Source: Gammaproteobacteria bacterium (GTDB lineage: Bacteria; Pseudomonadota; Gammaproteobacteria; UBA5335; SLRW01). From it: a stretch of 20,134 bases of DNA. The stretch is taken from contig SLRW01000031.1 in the NCBI GenBank assembly GCA_007130745.1, positions 1 to 20,134 of the forward strand, read 5' to 3'. Shown here piece after piece: positions 7,712-15,530 of the stretch. The notes below the pieces were generated by a model. That model was not told the origin of the DNA, did no database searches, and was given only the letters and a program-made list of their open reading frames with translations. The translations under genes were made by a program, and so were the position numbers. Each line of letters starts with the position of its first letter. Position 1 is the first letter of the stretch.

Positions 7712-8658
7712 GTATGCGCATTGGCGTGGTCATGGACCCGATCAGTAGCATCAAGCCCGTCAAGGACACCACGCTTGCCCTGTTGCTGGAAGCAAGCCGC
7801 CGGGGCTGGTCCATTCATTACATGGAACCCGCCGACCTGTTTCTCGATGCTGGCGAGGCCAGGGCACGCTGGCGCGCGCTGGAGGTCTTTGACAGCACCA
7901 GCGACTGGTATCGCCTCGACAACGATGACCACGAAGGCGCGCTGGCGGAGCTCGACGTGATCCTGATGCGCAAGGATCCACCCTTTGACATGGAATACAT
8001 CTACCTTACCTATATTCTGGAACGCGCCGAAGCCGCCGGCAGCCTGGTCGTCAATCGTCCCGCGTCGCTGCGTGATGTCAGCGAAAAAGTCTATACTGCC
8101 TGGTTCCCGCAGTGCTGCGCGCCCTCGCTGATCACCCGTGACATGGGCCGTATCCGCAATTTTCTGGCTGAGCAGGGCGATATTGTGGTCAAGCCACTGG
8201 ACGGCATGGGCGGCGCTTCCATTTTTCGCATCCAGCCGGGCGACACCAATACCAGCGTGATTCTTGAAACCCTCACCGAAAACGGCACCCGTTCGATCAT
8301 GGCCCAGCGTTATTTGCCCGAAATCAGGGAAGGGGACAAGCGGATTCTGCTGATTGACGGCGAACCGCTACCCTGGGCACTGGCGCGCATTCCAGCGGCC
8401 GGCGAATCCCGCGGCAACCTCGCCGCTGGCGGTCACGGAGAAGGCCGGGAACTAAGCGAACGCGACCACTGGATCAGCGCCCAGGTCGGCCCCCTCATGC
8501 GCAAGCGGGGGCTTTTGTTCGTAGGGCTTGATGTGATCGGCGATTACCTGACCGAAATCAACGTCACCAGCCCTACCTGCGTACGCGAGCTTGATCGCAT
8601 TTATGACACGAATATCAGCGCCCGGCTGTTTGATGCGATCGCGGCCAGGTTTCCCTGA
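7708..8658 (+). CDS. gshB: Glutathione synthetase
   Basis: This enzyme ligates gamma-glutamylcysteine and glycine using ATP, the second step of glutathione synthesis in the cytoplasm. The start is set by AAGGAGG (7695-7701), 6 nt before the ATG. From there the product is 316 aa, the same length as the E. coli enzyme, and begins MSMRIGVVMDPISSIKPVKD. The N-terminal substrate domain is followed by an ATP-grasp fold with VVKPLDGMGGASIF, RYLPEIREGDKRILLIDGE and GLDVIGDYLTEINVTSPTC. The last motif holds the metal and substrate ligands. The frame stays open upstream to 7573, but that extension has no family similarity. The gene ends in a 1-nt overlap with apbE (TGATG). Confidence 0.97.
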   Translation: MSMRIGVVMDPISSIKPVKDTTLALLLEASRRGWSIHYMEPADLFLDAGEARARWRALEVFDSTSDWYRLDNDDHEGALAELDVILMRKDPPFDMEYIYLTYILERAEAAGSLVVNRPASLRDVSEKVYTAWFPQCCAPSLITRDMGRIRNFLAEQGDIVVKPLDGMGGASIFRIQPGDTNTSVILETLTENGTRSIMAQRYLPEIREGDKRILLIDGEPLPWALARIPAAGESRGNLAAGGHGEGRELSERDHWISAQVGPLMRKRGLLFVGLDVIGDYLTEINVTSPTCVRELDRIYDTNISARLFDAIAARFP

Positions 8659-9710
8659 TGCGACTGCCGCTACTGGCAACCCTGACGCTGATCATGCTGG
8701 TCGCCTGTGACCACAGTAACGACCCGCAACACCCTGTATATGAGCATTCAATCCATACCATGGGCACGCTGGTTACCCTCAGCATTCATGACACCCCGCC
8801 CGCCCGGGCGCAGCAGGCCAGCCGTGAAATTGAAGCACAACTGCACGCGTTCAGCGCCCGCTGGTGGAGCTGGGGTGAAGGCGAGCTGGGGCAAATCAAC
8901 CAGCACCTGCGTGAAGGCCGGCCCGCCGCCGTCCCGGCCGGCATGCTGGCGCAACTCAAGCAATCGCTTACGCTGGCCGCAAGAACGCAAGGCCACTTCA
9001 ACCCGGCCATCGGCAAACTCACAGAATTGTGGGGCATGCATGAGCCCGGCAGCCGCTCGGCGCCACCCGCGCAGGCAGCGATTGACGCCCTGCTACCAGC
9101 GCCAACGGCCGCCAGCCTGATGCCCCGGGATCAGCAGATCACCCCGCCCGGCCGGGTGATCCTGGACAGCGGCGGCTTTGCCAAGGGTCTGGCGGTAACG
9201 GCGGCCATGCGCGAGCTTCGCGAGCTCGGAATCGAGCGCGCCATTGTCGATGCCGGTGGTGACCTGGGCCTTCTCGGCCAACCTGTGGACGCGGTCTGGC
9301 GCATCGGCGTGCGTGACCCGGCCGGCGGCGTGATTGCCCGTCTCAACCTGCCGGAGGCCGATCTGGCCGTTTTCAGCTCAGGCGACTATGAACGCGGATT
9401 CGAGTATGCGGGCACACGTCACCATCACATCATTGACCCGCGCAGCGGCCAACCAGCAGATCACACCCGTGCCGTGACCGTCATCCACACCGATCCGCTG
9501 GTGGCTGATATCGCCGCCACGGCCATTCTTGTCGCCGGCCCCGACCAATGGCTGGCGATCGCACAGGAACTTGAAGTCGCCCGGGTGCTGCGCATTGACG
9601 CCGATGGTTCGCTGCACGCCAGCCGGGCAATGGCGGCCCTGTTGCGGATGGAACCCGGCGGCCCGGAAATGGTCATCCATGACATGCCTTTTGCAGACCT
9701 GACGAATTAA
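8658..9710 (+). CDS. apbE: ApbE-family FAD:protein FMN transferase, lipoprotein
   Basis: ApbE enzymes attach FMN from FAD to threonines of periplasmic-facing proteins such as RnfG or NqrC. The 350-aa product starts with a lipoprotein signal (MRLPLLATLTLIMLVAC, lipobox Cys17). Asp18 at the +2 position is the classic signal for retention in the inner membrane. Family motifs appear in order: HTMGTLVTL (about 33-41), FNPAIGKL, LDSGGFAKGLAV, IVDAGGDLGL, VFSSGDYERGFEY, HHHIIDPRSGQPA and VADIAATAILVAG. Asp284 and Thr288 in the last motif match the metal-binding D-x3-T positions. Its start overlaps the gshB stop by 1 nt, so translation is probably coupled. Its target flavoprotein is not encoded in this window. 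Confidence 0.93.
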   Translation: MRLPLLATLTLIMLVACDHSNDPQHPVYEHSIHTMGTLVTLSIHDTPPARAQQASREIEAQLHAFSARWWSWGEGELGQINQHLREGRPAAVPAGMLAQLKQSLTLAARTQGHFNPAIGKLTELWGMHEPGSRSAPPAQAAIDALLPAPTAASLMPRDQQITPPGRVILDSGGFAKGLAVTAAMRELRELGIERAIVDAGGDLGLLGQPVDAVWRIGVRDPAGGVIARLNLPEADLAVFSSGDYERGFEYAGTRHHHIIDPRSGQPADHTRAVTVIHTDPLVADIAATAILVAGPDQWLAIAQELEVARVLRIDADGSLHASRAMAALLRMEPGGPEMVIHDMPFADLTN

Positions 9711-9749
9711 CCAGCGCTTTCCTGACATGGATATGCAGAACAGCGTGCG

Positions 9750-9755
9750 TATAAT
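9750..9755 (+). promoter_or_regulatory. Candidate -10 box upstream of the tonB-family gene
   Basis: A perfect TATAAT lies in the apbE-tonB spacer, about 60 nt before the tonB-family start. No good -35 box lies at the usual spacing, so the promoter may need an activator or may be fortuitous. Confidence 0.35.
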
Positions 9756-9817
9756 TCAGCCATCAGTTATCTGCTCGCGACATGGCATAACTCGGGAGGC
9801 CGGATCGCATCCCTGAC

Positions 9818-10771
9818 ATGAGTGCTTCACAACACACCAGTCCGCCACCTGCCAGCCCGGTGATCAGCAGCGAGGATCGCCTGGTGACCACGCTGTTTTT
9901 CGCCGCCATTGTGCATGCCATTGTCATCCTCGGCGTGGGTTTCAGCGGCGCCGCGCAGCCGCCCGACCGGATCTCCCGGCTGGAAGTCACCATGGTCTCG
10001 CCATACAACCAGGACCGTCCGGACGAGGCCGACTACCTGGCCCAGATGGACCAGCATGGCGATGGCACCACCGGCGAAAAGACCCGGCCCGCGGACCCGG
10101 CCTCCACCCCCGCGCAGCTGGATAACCCGGGGCTTGCCCAGGCGCCTGATCCGGAACACACCGCACCCGGCGAACAGACCCGCGAGCGCCCCGATGCCGT
10201 ACATGAGGCAGACCCTGGCGACAGCCCGGCGATTGTCACCCGCAACGAAGCCCCACAACAGTTGCAGACCAGCCCGCAACCCGCGGCCACCGAAGCCGAA
10301 CAGATGCAGCTGGCGCGACTGGTGCAGCAAGAAATCGACCACATCACCCCGGTGGACGAAGACCGCCGCGAGGAGGCCGTCACCGGTGAACCCGACGACA
10401 ATCCCATCGACACCGTTGATGCGCATGCGCGTGACTACGCCGCCTATCTGAATGAATGGCGCAACCATGTGGAGCGGGTGGGCAATCTCAACTTCCCTGA
10501 CGAGGCGACACGCAGCGGGCTGTCAGGCAGCGTGATGGTGGAGGTCACCCTGGAAGCCGATGGCCGCTTGTCGGATATCTACATCGTACGCCCCTCGGGA
10601 CACCGCATCCTGGATGACGCCGTGCTTAATATTCTGCGTCTGTCCGAGCCGTTCGCCCCTTTCAATCAGGCCATGCGCGACAACCACGAGCAGCTTCGTT
10701 TTACCTATGAGTGGCGTTTCCGCCCTGCGGGGGAAGGCGGCAGCGGCGGGCGTGTGCTCGGTGGCGGCTGA
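9818..10771 (+). CDS. tonB3: TonB-family protein (TonB3-like by position)
   Basis: This is a 317-aa envelope protein. A short cytoplasmic head is followed by one membrane segment (about residues 21-43, RLVTTLFFAAIVHAIVILGVGF). A long Pro/Asp/Glu/Ala-rich periplasmic spacer (about 45-210) follows. The TonB C-terminal domain (about 215-305) carries GSVMVEVTLEADGRLSDI and RPSGHRILDDAVLNIL. Classical TonB couples the proton motive force to outer-membrane transporters. In P. aeruginosa the gene at this position, tonB3, was reported to affect twitching motility and pilus assembly, so a pilus-related role is likely here by synteny. No exbB or exbD is adjacent. The ribosome binding site is odd: GGGAGG (9794-9799) lies 18 nt before the ATG, too far for optimal use. 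The C-terminal tail is Gly-rich. Confidence 0.85.
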   Translation: MSASQHTSPPPASPVISSEDRLVTTLFFAAIVHAIVILGVGFSGAAQPPDRISRLEVTMVSPYNQDRPDEADYLAQMDQHGDGTTGEKTRPADPASTPAQLDNPGLAQAPDPEHTAPGEQTRERPDAVHEADPGDSPAIVTRNEAPQQLQTSPQPAATEAEQMQLARLVQQEIDHITPVDEDRREEAVTGEPDDNPIDTVDAHARDYAAYLNEWRNHVERVGNLNFPDEATRSGLSGSVMVEVTLEADGRLSDIYIVRPSGHRILDDAVLNILRLSEPFAPFNQAMRDNHEQLRFTYEWRFRPAGEGGSGGRVLGGG

Positions 10772-10821
10772 GTCCATGACAACCACATGCCCCCCGACCC
10801 CGGGCCTGCTACAATGAGCGC

Positions 10822-11385
10822 ATGAGCACCACGGGCTATCTGACCAATCATCTGCTCATCGCCATGCCTGCCCTGGCGGACCAGAACTTTTCCCGTGCCG
10901 TCACTTTCATCTGCGAACATAACGAAGACGGCGCCCTCGGCGTCATCATCAACCGACCCGGTGATGTCGCCCTGGGAGAAATCCTGCACCAGATGAATCT
11001 CGATGCCGCTGACCCACAAGTCGCCGGGCAAGCTGTGTATCAGGGCGGCCCCGTCAGCCCTGAACGCGGCTTTGTGCTGCACGGCGATGACTCGCGGTGG
11101 GAGGCCACCCTGCGCGTTGGCCCCGATACCGGCGTCACCAGTTCACGCGATATTCTAGAAGCCATTGTGGCGAAACAGGGGCCACGAGACTACCTGGTGG
11201 CGATGGGTTATGCCGGCTGGGCGGCCGGTCAGCTGGACGAGGAAATGCGTGACAACGCCTGGCTGTCGGTGCCGGCGCAACACGAGATCCTTTTCCATAC
11301 CCCCGACTCACAGCGCTGGCATGCCGCCACGCGGCTGCTGGGCATTGACCCAGACCGTCTCAGTGGAGAGGCCGGCCATGCCTGA
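10822..11385 (+). CDS. yqgE: YqgE/AlgH family protein (UPF0301)
   Basis: This 187-aa protein of the conserved YqgE family has no firmly established biochemical function. In Pseudomonas the homologue was named AlgH after a regulatory role in alginate production. The family start GYLTNHLLIAMPALADQNFSRAVTFICEHNEDGALGVIINRP is clear, as are YQGGPVSPERGFVLH and GYAGWAAGQLDEEM. The ATG at 10822 gives the usual length and has only a weak ribosome binding site. It lies 50 nt after the tonB-family gene and overlaps yqgF by 8 nt, in line with the common yqgE-yqgF pairing. Confidence 0.95.
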   Translation: MSTTGYLTNHLLIAMPALADQNFSRAVTFICEHNEDGALGVIINRPGDVALGEILHQMNLDAADPQVAGQAVYQGGPVSPERGFVLHGDDSRWEATLRVGPDTGVTSSRDILEAIVAKQGPRDYLVAMGYAGWAAGQLDEEMRDNAWLSVPAQHEILFHTPDSQRWHAATRLLGIDPDRLSGEAGHA

Positions 11386-11827
11386 TACCAGCGCGCACAC
11401 CCTGCTCGCCCTGGACTACGGACAAAAGCGTATTGGCATCGCGGTCGGTACCGCGCTGACCGGCACCAGTCACCCAGTGGTCACCGTTCGCAATGGCCCG
11501 GGAGGGGTAGACTGGGATCACCTCAGCGAGTTGATACGTACCTGGGAACCCGAGGCACTGGTGCTGGGCCTGCCCCTGCACGAGGACGGCAGCGCCCACG
11601 CGCTGAGCGAGGAAGTGCATCGTTTCGGCCGCCAGCTTGAAGGCCGCTTCCGGCTGATAGTACACATGGTGAATGAACACCTGACCTCATGGGATGCCAG
11701 ACGCGAACTTGTCGAGCAGCGCCGGCGCGGCCGCAAACGACGCATTCGGCGAGAGCAAATTGACGCCGGGGCCGCACAGCGTATCCTGCAGGATTTTCTG
11801 GAGGGCGCCACGCATGATCCTGCTTGA
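11378..11827 (+). CDS. yqgF: YqgF/RuvX, RNase H-like putative nuclease
   Basis: This is a 149-aa protein of the YqgF/RuvX family, which adopts a RuvC-like fold and has been linked to 16S rRNA 5'-end maturation. The first acidic residue lies in ALDYGQKRIGIAVG. The second is the Glu of VNEHLTSWDARREL, where most homologues read DERLTS. The third is the Asp of IDAGAAQRIL. All three predicted metal ligands are therefore kept, even though the DER triad is NEH here. An Arg/Lys-rich stretch (QRRRGRKRRIRRE) precedes the last motif. The start is chosen by alignment with the family and overlaps yqgE by 8 nt. Its end overlaps pyrR by 14 nt. Confidence 0.93.
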   Translation: MPDTSAHTLLALDYGQKRIGIAVGTALTGTSHPVVTVRNGPGGVDWDHLSELIRTWEPEALVLGLPLHEDGSAHALSEEVHRFGRQLEGRFRLIVHMVNEHLTSWDARRELVEQRRRGRKRRIRREQIDAGAAQRILQDFLEGATHDPA

Positions 11828-12371
11828 CCATCAGGCCATTGATAACCTGCTCGACGGCATGGCCGACGAACTCTCCGCATTGTTGCCGGCCAGTGCCGTC
11901 GCACCCTGCGCCGTCATCGGCATTCATACCGGCGGGGTGTGGGTGGCCCGCGAACTGCATCGCCGGTTGCAGGGCCGTATCCACATGGAAGCTGAAGTCG
12001 GCACTCTGGATATTTCGTTTTACCGCGATGATTTCAGCCGCATCGGGGTCAACCCGCGCGTCCAGCCTTCCAGCCTGCCGTTTACGCTCGACGAACGCCC
12101 GGTGCTGCTCGTGGACGACGTGTTGTATACAGGCCGCACCATCCGCGCGGCGCTGGACGAACTATTCGATTTCGGCCGGCCTTCGCTGGTGCGCCTGGCC
12201 GTGCTGGTCGACCGCTGTTGCCACGAACTGCCGATTGCGGCGGACGTCACCGGCCGGAATATCTCCCCCGAGCATGGCGAACGGATTAAACTGTCAGGGC
12301 CGCAGCCGCTGGAACTGCATTTGCAGGAACAGGCGCCCGGCGCCTCACAGGGGGACACATCAACACCATGA
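11814..12371 (+). CDS. pyrR: PyrR, bifunctional pyr regulator / uracil phosphoribosyltransferase family
   Basis: This phosphoribosyltransferase-fold protein has 185 aa. In Gram-positives PyrR binds pyr mRNA to cause attenuation and has weak UPRTase activity. In pseudomonads the gene also sits beside pyrB. The PRPP-binding loop VLLVDDVLYTGRT spans residues 97-109, and IGIHTGGVWVAREL (35-48) forms the other active-site strand. GGAGGG (11800-11805) is 8 nt before the ATG. The gene overlaps yqgF by 14 nt and pyrB by 4 nt (ATGA). I see no PyrR-binding anti-antiterminator in this operon, so whether it regulates by RNA binding here is open. Confidence 0.94.
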   Translation: MILLDHQAIDNLLDGMADELSALLPASAVAPCAVIGIHTGGVWVARELHRRLQGRIHMEAEVGTLDISFYRDDFSRIGVNPRVQPSSLPFTLDERPVLLVDDVLYTGRTIRAALDELFDFGRPSLVRLAVLVDRCCHELPIAADVTGRNISPEHGERIKLSGPQPLELHLQEQAPGASQGDTSTP

Positions 12372-13342
12372 ACCCGCAGCTGGACAAGGACGGCAATCTG
12401 CGCCACCTGCTCGAAATCGAAGGGCTGGGGCGAGACCGACTGATAGACATCCTGGATACCGCCGAATCCTTACTGCCGCTGACCGAGCGAGCGGTGAAAA
12501 AACTGCCTCTGCTGCGTGGACGCACCGTGGTTAACCTTTTCTACGAGCCCAGCACCCGCACGCGCATGACTTTCGAACTGGCCGCCAAGCGGCTCTCTGC
12601 CGACGTACTCAACCTGGATGTAGAACATTCCTCGGCACGCAAGGGGGAAAGCCTGCTCGACACCCTGCGCAACCTCGAAGCCATGCACATGGACATGCTG
12701 GTGATTCGCCATCCCGACAGTGGCGCAGCGCACTTCTTCGCTACCCATGCCGACCCGCAGGTCACCGTACTCAATGCCGGGGACGGCAGCCACGCCCATC
12801 CCACCCAGGCTCTGCTGGACATGTTCACCATCCGCCAGCACAAACCCGACTTTGCCGCGCTCACGGTGACCATTATCGGCGATATTGCTCATTCGCGAGT
12901 GGCCCGTTCGCAGATTGCCGCTCTGCGCCTGCTGGGCGCGGGCGAAATCCGCGTAGTCGCGCCGCATACGCTGCTGCCGGCGGATATTGACCGCCTCGGC
13001 GTCAAGGTATTCACCGACATAGACCGCGGCCTGCGCGATGCCGATGTGGTGATCACCCTGCGCCTTCAGCGCGAGCGCATGCAGGGCGCGGACCTGCCGG
13101 GCAGCCAGGAATATTTCCGCCATTATGGCCTCAGCGCAGAACGTCTGGCACTGGCCTCACCCGTGGCCATGGTGATGCACCCGGGACCGATTAATCGAGG
13201 TGTCGAGATCGCTTCTGATGTCGCCGATGGCCCGCAATCGGTGATCCTGCAGCAGGTGACCAACGGCATAGCCGTGCGCATGGCGGTCATGGCCCTGACC
13301 ATGGGCGGCGAACGGCCCGGCGAGAGGGATCTCCGGGTATGA
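12368..13342 (+). CDS. pyrB: Aspartate carbamoyltransferase catalytic subunit
   Basis: This enzyme condenses carbamoyl phosphate with aspartate, the committed step of pyrimidine synthesis. The 324-aa protein has the carbamoyl phosphate loop FYEPSTRTRMTF (Ser62-Thr-Arg-Thr-Arg66). It also has the aspartate- and phosphate-contacting segments HPTQALLDMFTI, IIGDIAHSRVARS and MHPGPINRGVEI. It overlaps pyrR and pyrC' by 4 nt each, so the three are translationally linked. The next gene is an inactive dihydroorotase rather than a pyrI-type regulatory subunit. This is the class A (Pseudomonas-type) ATCase arrangement, in which PyrB and PyrC' form a dodecamer. Confidence 0.97.
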   Translation: MNPQLDKDGNLRHLLEIEGLGRDRLIDILDTAESLLPLTERAVKKLPLLRGRTVVNLFYEPSTRTRMTFELAAKRLSADVLNLDVEHSSARKGESLLDTLRNLEAMHMDMLVIRHPDSGAAHFFATHADPQVTVLNAGDGSHAHPTQALLDMFTIRQHKPDFAALTVTIIGDIAHSRVARSQIAALRLLGAGEIRVVAPHTLLPADIDRLGVKVFTDIDRGLRDADVVITLRLQRERMQGADLPGSQEYFRHYGLSAERLALASPVAMVMHPGPINRGVEIASDVADGPQSVILQQVTNGIAVRMAVMALTMGGERPGERDLRV

Positions 13343-14622
13343 GCCAGGCCACCCGTATTGCCATTACCGGCGGGCGCCTGATCGACCCGCATAATAATAT
13401 TGACGACGGACTGGATCTGTTCATCGACAATGGCCATATCTGCGGCATCGACACCGCCCCGGCCGGCTTCACTCCGGACCGGGAAATTGACGCCGCCGGA
13501 CTGTGGGTGATCCCTGGCCTGATCGAGCTCGGCGCCAACCTCCCCGACGATCAACCCGAAGCCCTGGCCCGTCACAGCCACGCAGCCGCTGCCGGGGGGA
13601 TTACAACCCTGTGCCTGTCACCCGATATGAATCCCTGTCTGGACGGCCCGGCCAGCATTGAGCTGGTCCACGCACGCGCCCAACGTCACGGCAGCGCGCG
13701 CCTGGTCACACTGGGCGGGTTGACCCGGGAACTGGCCGGGCAACAACTCTGCGAGCTCGGCGCACTCAAGGAGGCCGGTTGCGTCGGTGTCAGCAATGGC
13801 CGCCGGCCGGTGACCGACACCCGCATCATGCGCCGGGCAATGGAATATGCCGCCAGCCACGAACTCACTGTTTTCGTCCATGCCCGTGACCCTTGGCTGT
13901 ATGAAGGTGGCTGTATCCATGAAGGCGAACTCAGCACCCGCCTGGGGCTACCAGGGATCCCGGCAGCGGCCGAGGCTATCGGCGTGGCCCGCGAGCTGGC
14001 GCTGGCCGAATTGACAGGCACCCAGATCCATTTCTGTCGTCTGAGCACCGCTGAGTCCGTGGATATGATACGCCGCGCACGCAGCAGCGGTCTCTCGGTC
14101 AGCGCCGATGTGGCCATTCATCACCTGTTGCTCAGCGACAGCGATGTGCACTCCTTTGACAGCCGCTATCGCCTTGATCCGCCGCTGCGTACTGCTGCCG
14201 ACCGCGAGGCATTGCTGGAGGGGCTGACTGACGGCACCATCAGCGCCGTTTGCAGTGATCATAGACCGGTCAGTCGCGATGGCCGGGAGCAGCCTTTCCC
14301 CGCCGCCGACGCCGGCATTGACGGCCTGCATACCCTGCTGGCGCTGATGCTGGGACTGGTCCATGACGGCCAGCTGACTCCGGCCGATGCCGTGCGGCTG
14401 CTGAGCAGCGCGCCGGCACAGTTGCTGGGGCTGGCACAGGGCCGGCTTGCCGCCGGCCAGCCCGCCGACCTGTGCGTGCTTGATCCAATGCAGGGCTGGA
14501 CGCCCGCCGGAGAACCAGACAGCCATCACTGCCCACTGGCCTCCCCCTTTTTCAACACCCCGCTACGTGGACGTGTGATACACACCTTCGTGGGCGGCCA
14601 ACAGGTATACAGCCAGACATGA
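13339..14622 (+). CDS. pyrC': Non-catalytic dihydroorotase homologue (PyrC', ATCase partner)
   Basis: This is a 427-aa protein with the type I dihydroorotase fold that has lost the metal site. Where active enzymes read PGLVDxHxH, this one reads PGLIELGANL, so Gly65 and Asn67 replace both metal-binding histidines and Glu63 replaces Asp. Other family landmarks remain, such as the segments around FVHARDP, VCSDHRPVS and the C-terminal SPFFNTPLRGRVIHTFVGG. In Pseudomonas the equivalent PyrC' has no dihydroorotase activity but is needed for assembly and function of the PyrB holoenzyme. The 4-nt overlap with pyrB supports the same structural role. A separate active pyrC is expected elsewhere in the genome. 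Automated annotation may label it simply as dihydroorotase, which would be misleading. Confidence 0.92.
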   Translation: MSQATRIAITGGRLIDPHNNIDDGLDLFIDNGHICGIDTAPAGFTPDREIDAAGLWVIPGLIELGANLPDDQPEALARHSHAAAAGGITTLCLSPDMNPCLDGPASIELVHARAQRHGSARLVTLGGLTRELAGQQLCELGALKEAGCVGVSNGRRPVTDTRIMRRAMEYAASHELTVFVHARDPWLYEGGCIHEGELSTRLGLPGIPAAAEAIGVARELALAELTGTQIHFCRLSTAESVDMIRRARSSGLSVSADVAIHHLLLSDSDVHSFDSRYRLDPPLRTAADREALLEGLTDGTISAVCSDHRPVSRDGREQPFPAADAGIDGLHTLLALMLGLVHDGQLTPADAVRLLSSAPAQLLGLAQGRLAAGQPADLCVLDPMQGWTPAGEPDSHHCPLASPFFNTPLRGRVIHTFVGGQQVYSQT

Positions 14623-15530
14623 ATCGCAGCGCAGCCTCCACCCATCCCGCTCACCGCGGCAGCATCCTTGTCGAGGATGCCGAAATCATCAGCCACGAAC
14701 ACCACGAAGGCGATCAGCATATCCTCTGGGTGCACGCGCCCGGCTGCGCCGCGCGGGCGCACGCCGGCATGTTTGCGCATCTCAGCTGTGATCCGGCACT
14801 GCCCATGCGCCGGCCGCTATCCATCATGCGGGTCAACCGCGAACAGGGCTGGGTGCAGTTCCTATACAAAGTGGTGGGCCAGGGTACTCGCCTGCTAGCC
14901 AAACGCACAGCAGGACAAACCCTGAGCGTACTGGGGCCCATCGGTCACGGCTTCACCCCTGATCCCGAGCGGCCACGTGCCCTGCTGCTGGGTGGCGGGG
15001 TGGGGATTCCGCCGATGGTGTTTCTAGCCGACGAACTGCGCAACCGCGCCGGGTTCAGCCCACTCGCCATACTGGGCTCGGAAGTGCCCTTCCCGTTCAA
15101 GGCCCGGCCCTCGCGCCTGCTGGTGCCGGGCATACCCGACGGCGTCATCGCCACCATGCCGTTACTGGAGGACTGGGGCATCCCCACCCGGCTTACCAGC
15201 ACGCAGGGCTATGCCGGTTGTCACGAGGGTTATGTGACTGACCTGGCCCGCTGCTGGCTCGATACCCTGACAGCGGAGCAACGGGTAGAGGTAGAAGTGT
15301 TCAGCTGTGGCCCCGAACCCATGCTCGAAGCCACGGCCCGGATGGCCCGTGAATACGAGCTGCCGGCGCAAATCGCACTGGAGGAGTACATGGCGTGCGC
15401 GGTGGGGGGATGTGCCGGCTGCGTGGTGCCGGTACATGCATCTGAAGGCATCGCAATGAAACGGGTGTGCGTGGACGGACCGGTATTTGACGCAGCGCAG
15501 ATTTATCCCGGCCCGGTCACTGCTGACTGA
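14619..15530 (+). CDS. pyrK: PyrK-like dihydroorotate dehydrogenase electron transfer subunit (FAD, 2Fe-2S)
   Basis: This is a 303-aa flavodoxin-reductase-type protein. An N-terminal FAD-binding barrel carries RRPLSIMRV and the KVVGQGTRLLA segment. A nucleotide-binding domain follows, with LLLGGGVGIPPMVFLADEL and FSCGPEPMLEA. The C-terminal cluster motif EEYMACAVGGCAGC...KRVCVDGPVF supplies Cys260, Cys265, Cys268 and Cys284 in the spacing of PyrK. PyrK normally passes electrons from class 1B dihydroorotate dehydrogenase to NAD. Most gammaproteobacteria use the membrane class 2 enzyme instead, and no pyrD lies nearby. The ATG overlaps the pyrC' stop by 4 nt, which ties it to pyrimidine synthesis. 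The fold is clear; the redox partner is unknown. Confidence 0.82.
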   Translation: MNRSAASTHPAHRGSILVEDAEIISHEHHEGDQHILWVHAPGCAARAHAGMFAHLSCDPALPMRRPLSIMRVNREQGWVQFLYKVVGQGTRLLAKRTAGQTLSVLGPIGHGFTPDPERPRALLLGGGVGIPPMVFLADELRNRAGFSPLAILGSEVPFPFKARPSRLLVPGIPDGVIATMPLLEDWGIPTRLTSTQGYAGCHEGYVTDLARCWLDTLTAEQRVEVEVFSCGPEPMLEATARMAREYELPAQIALEEYMACAVGGCAGCVVPVHASEGIAMKRVCVDGPVFDAAQIYPGPVTAD

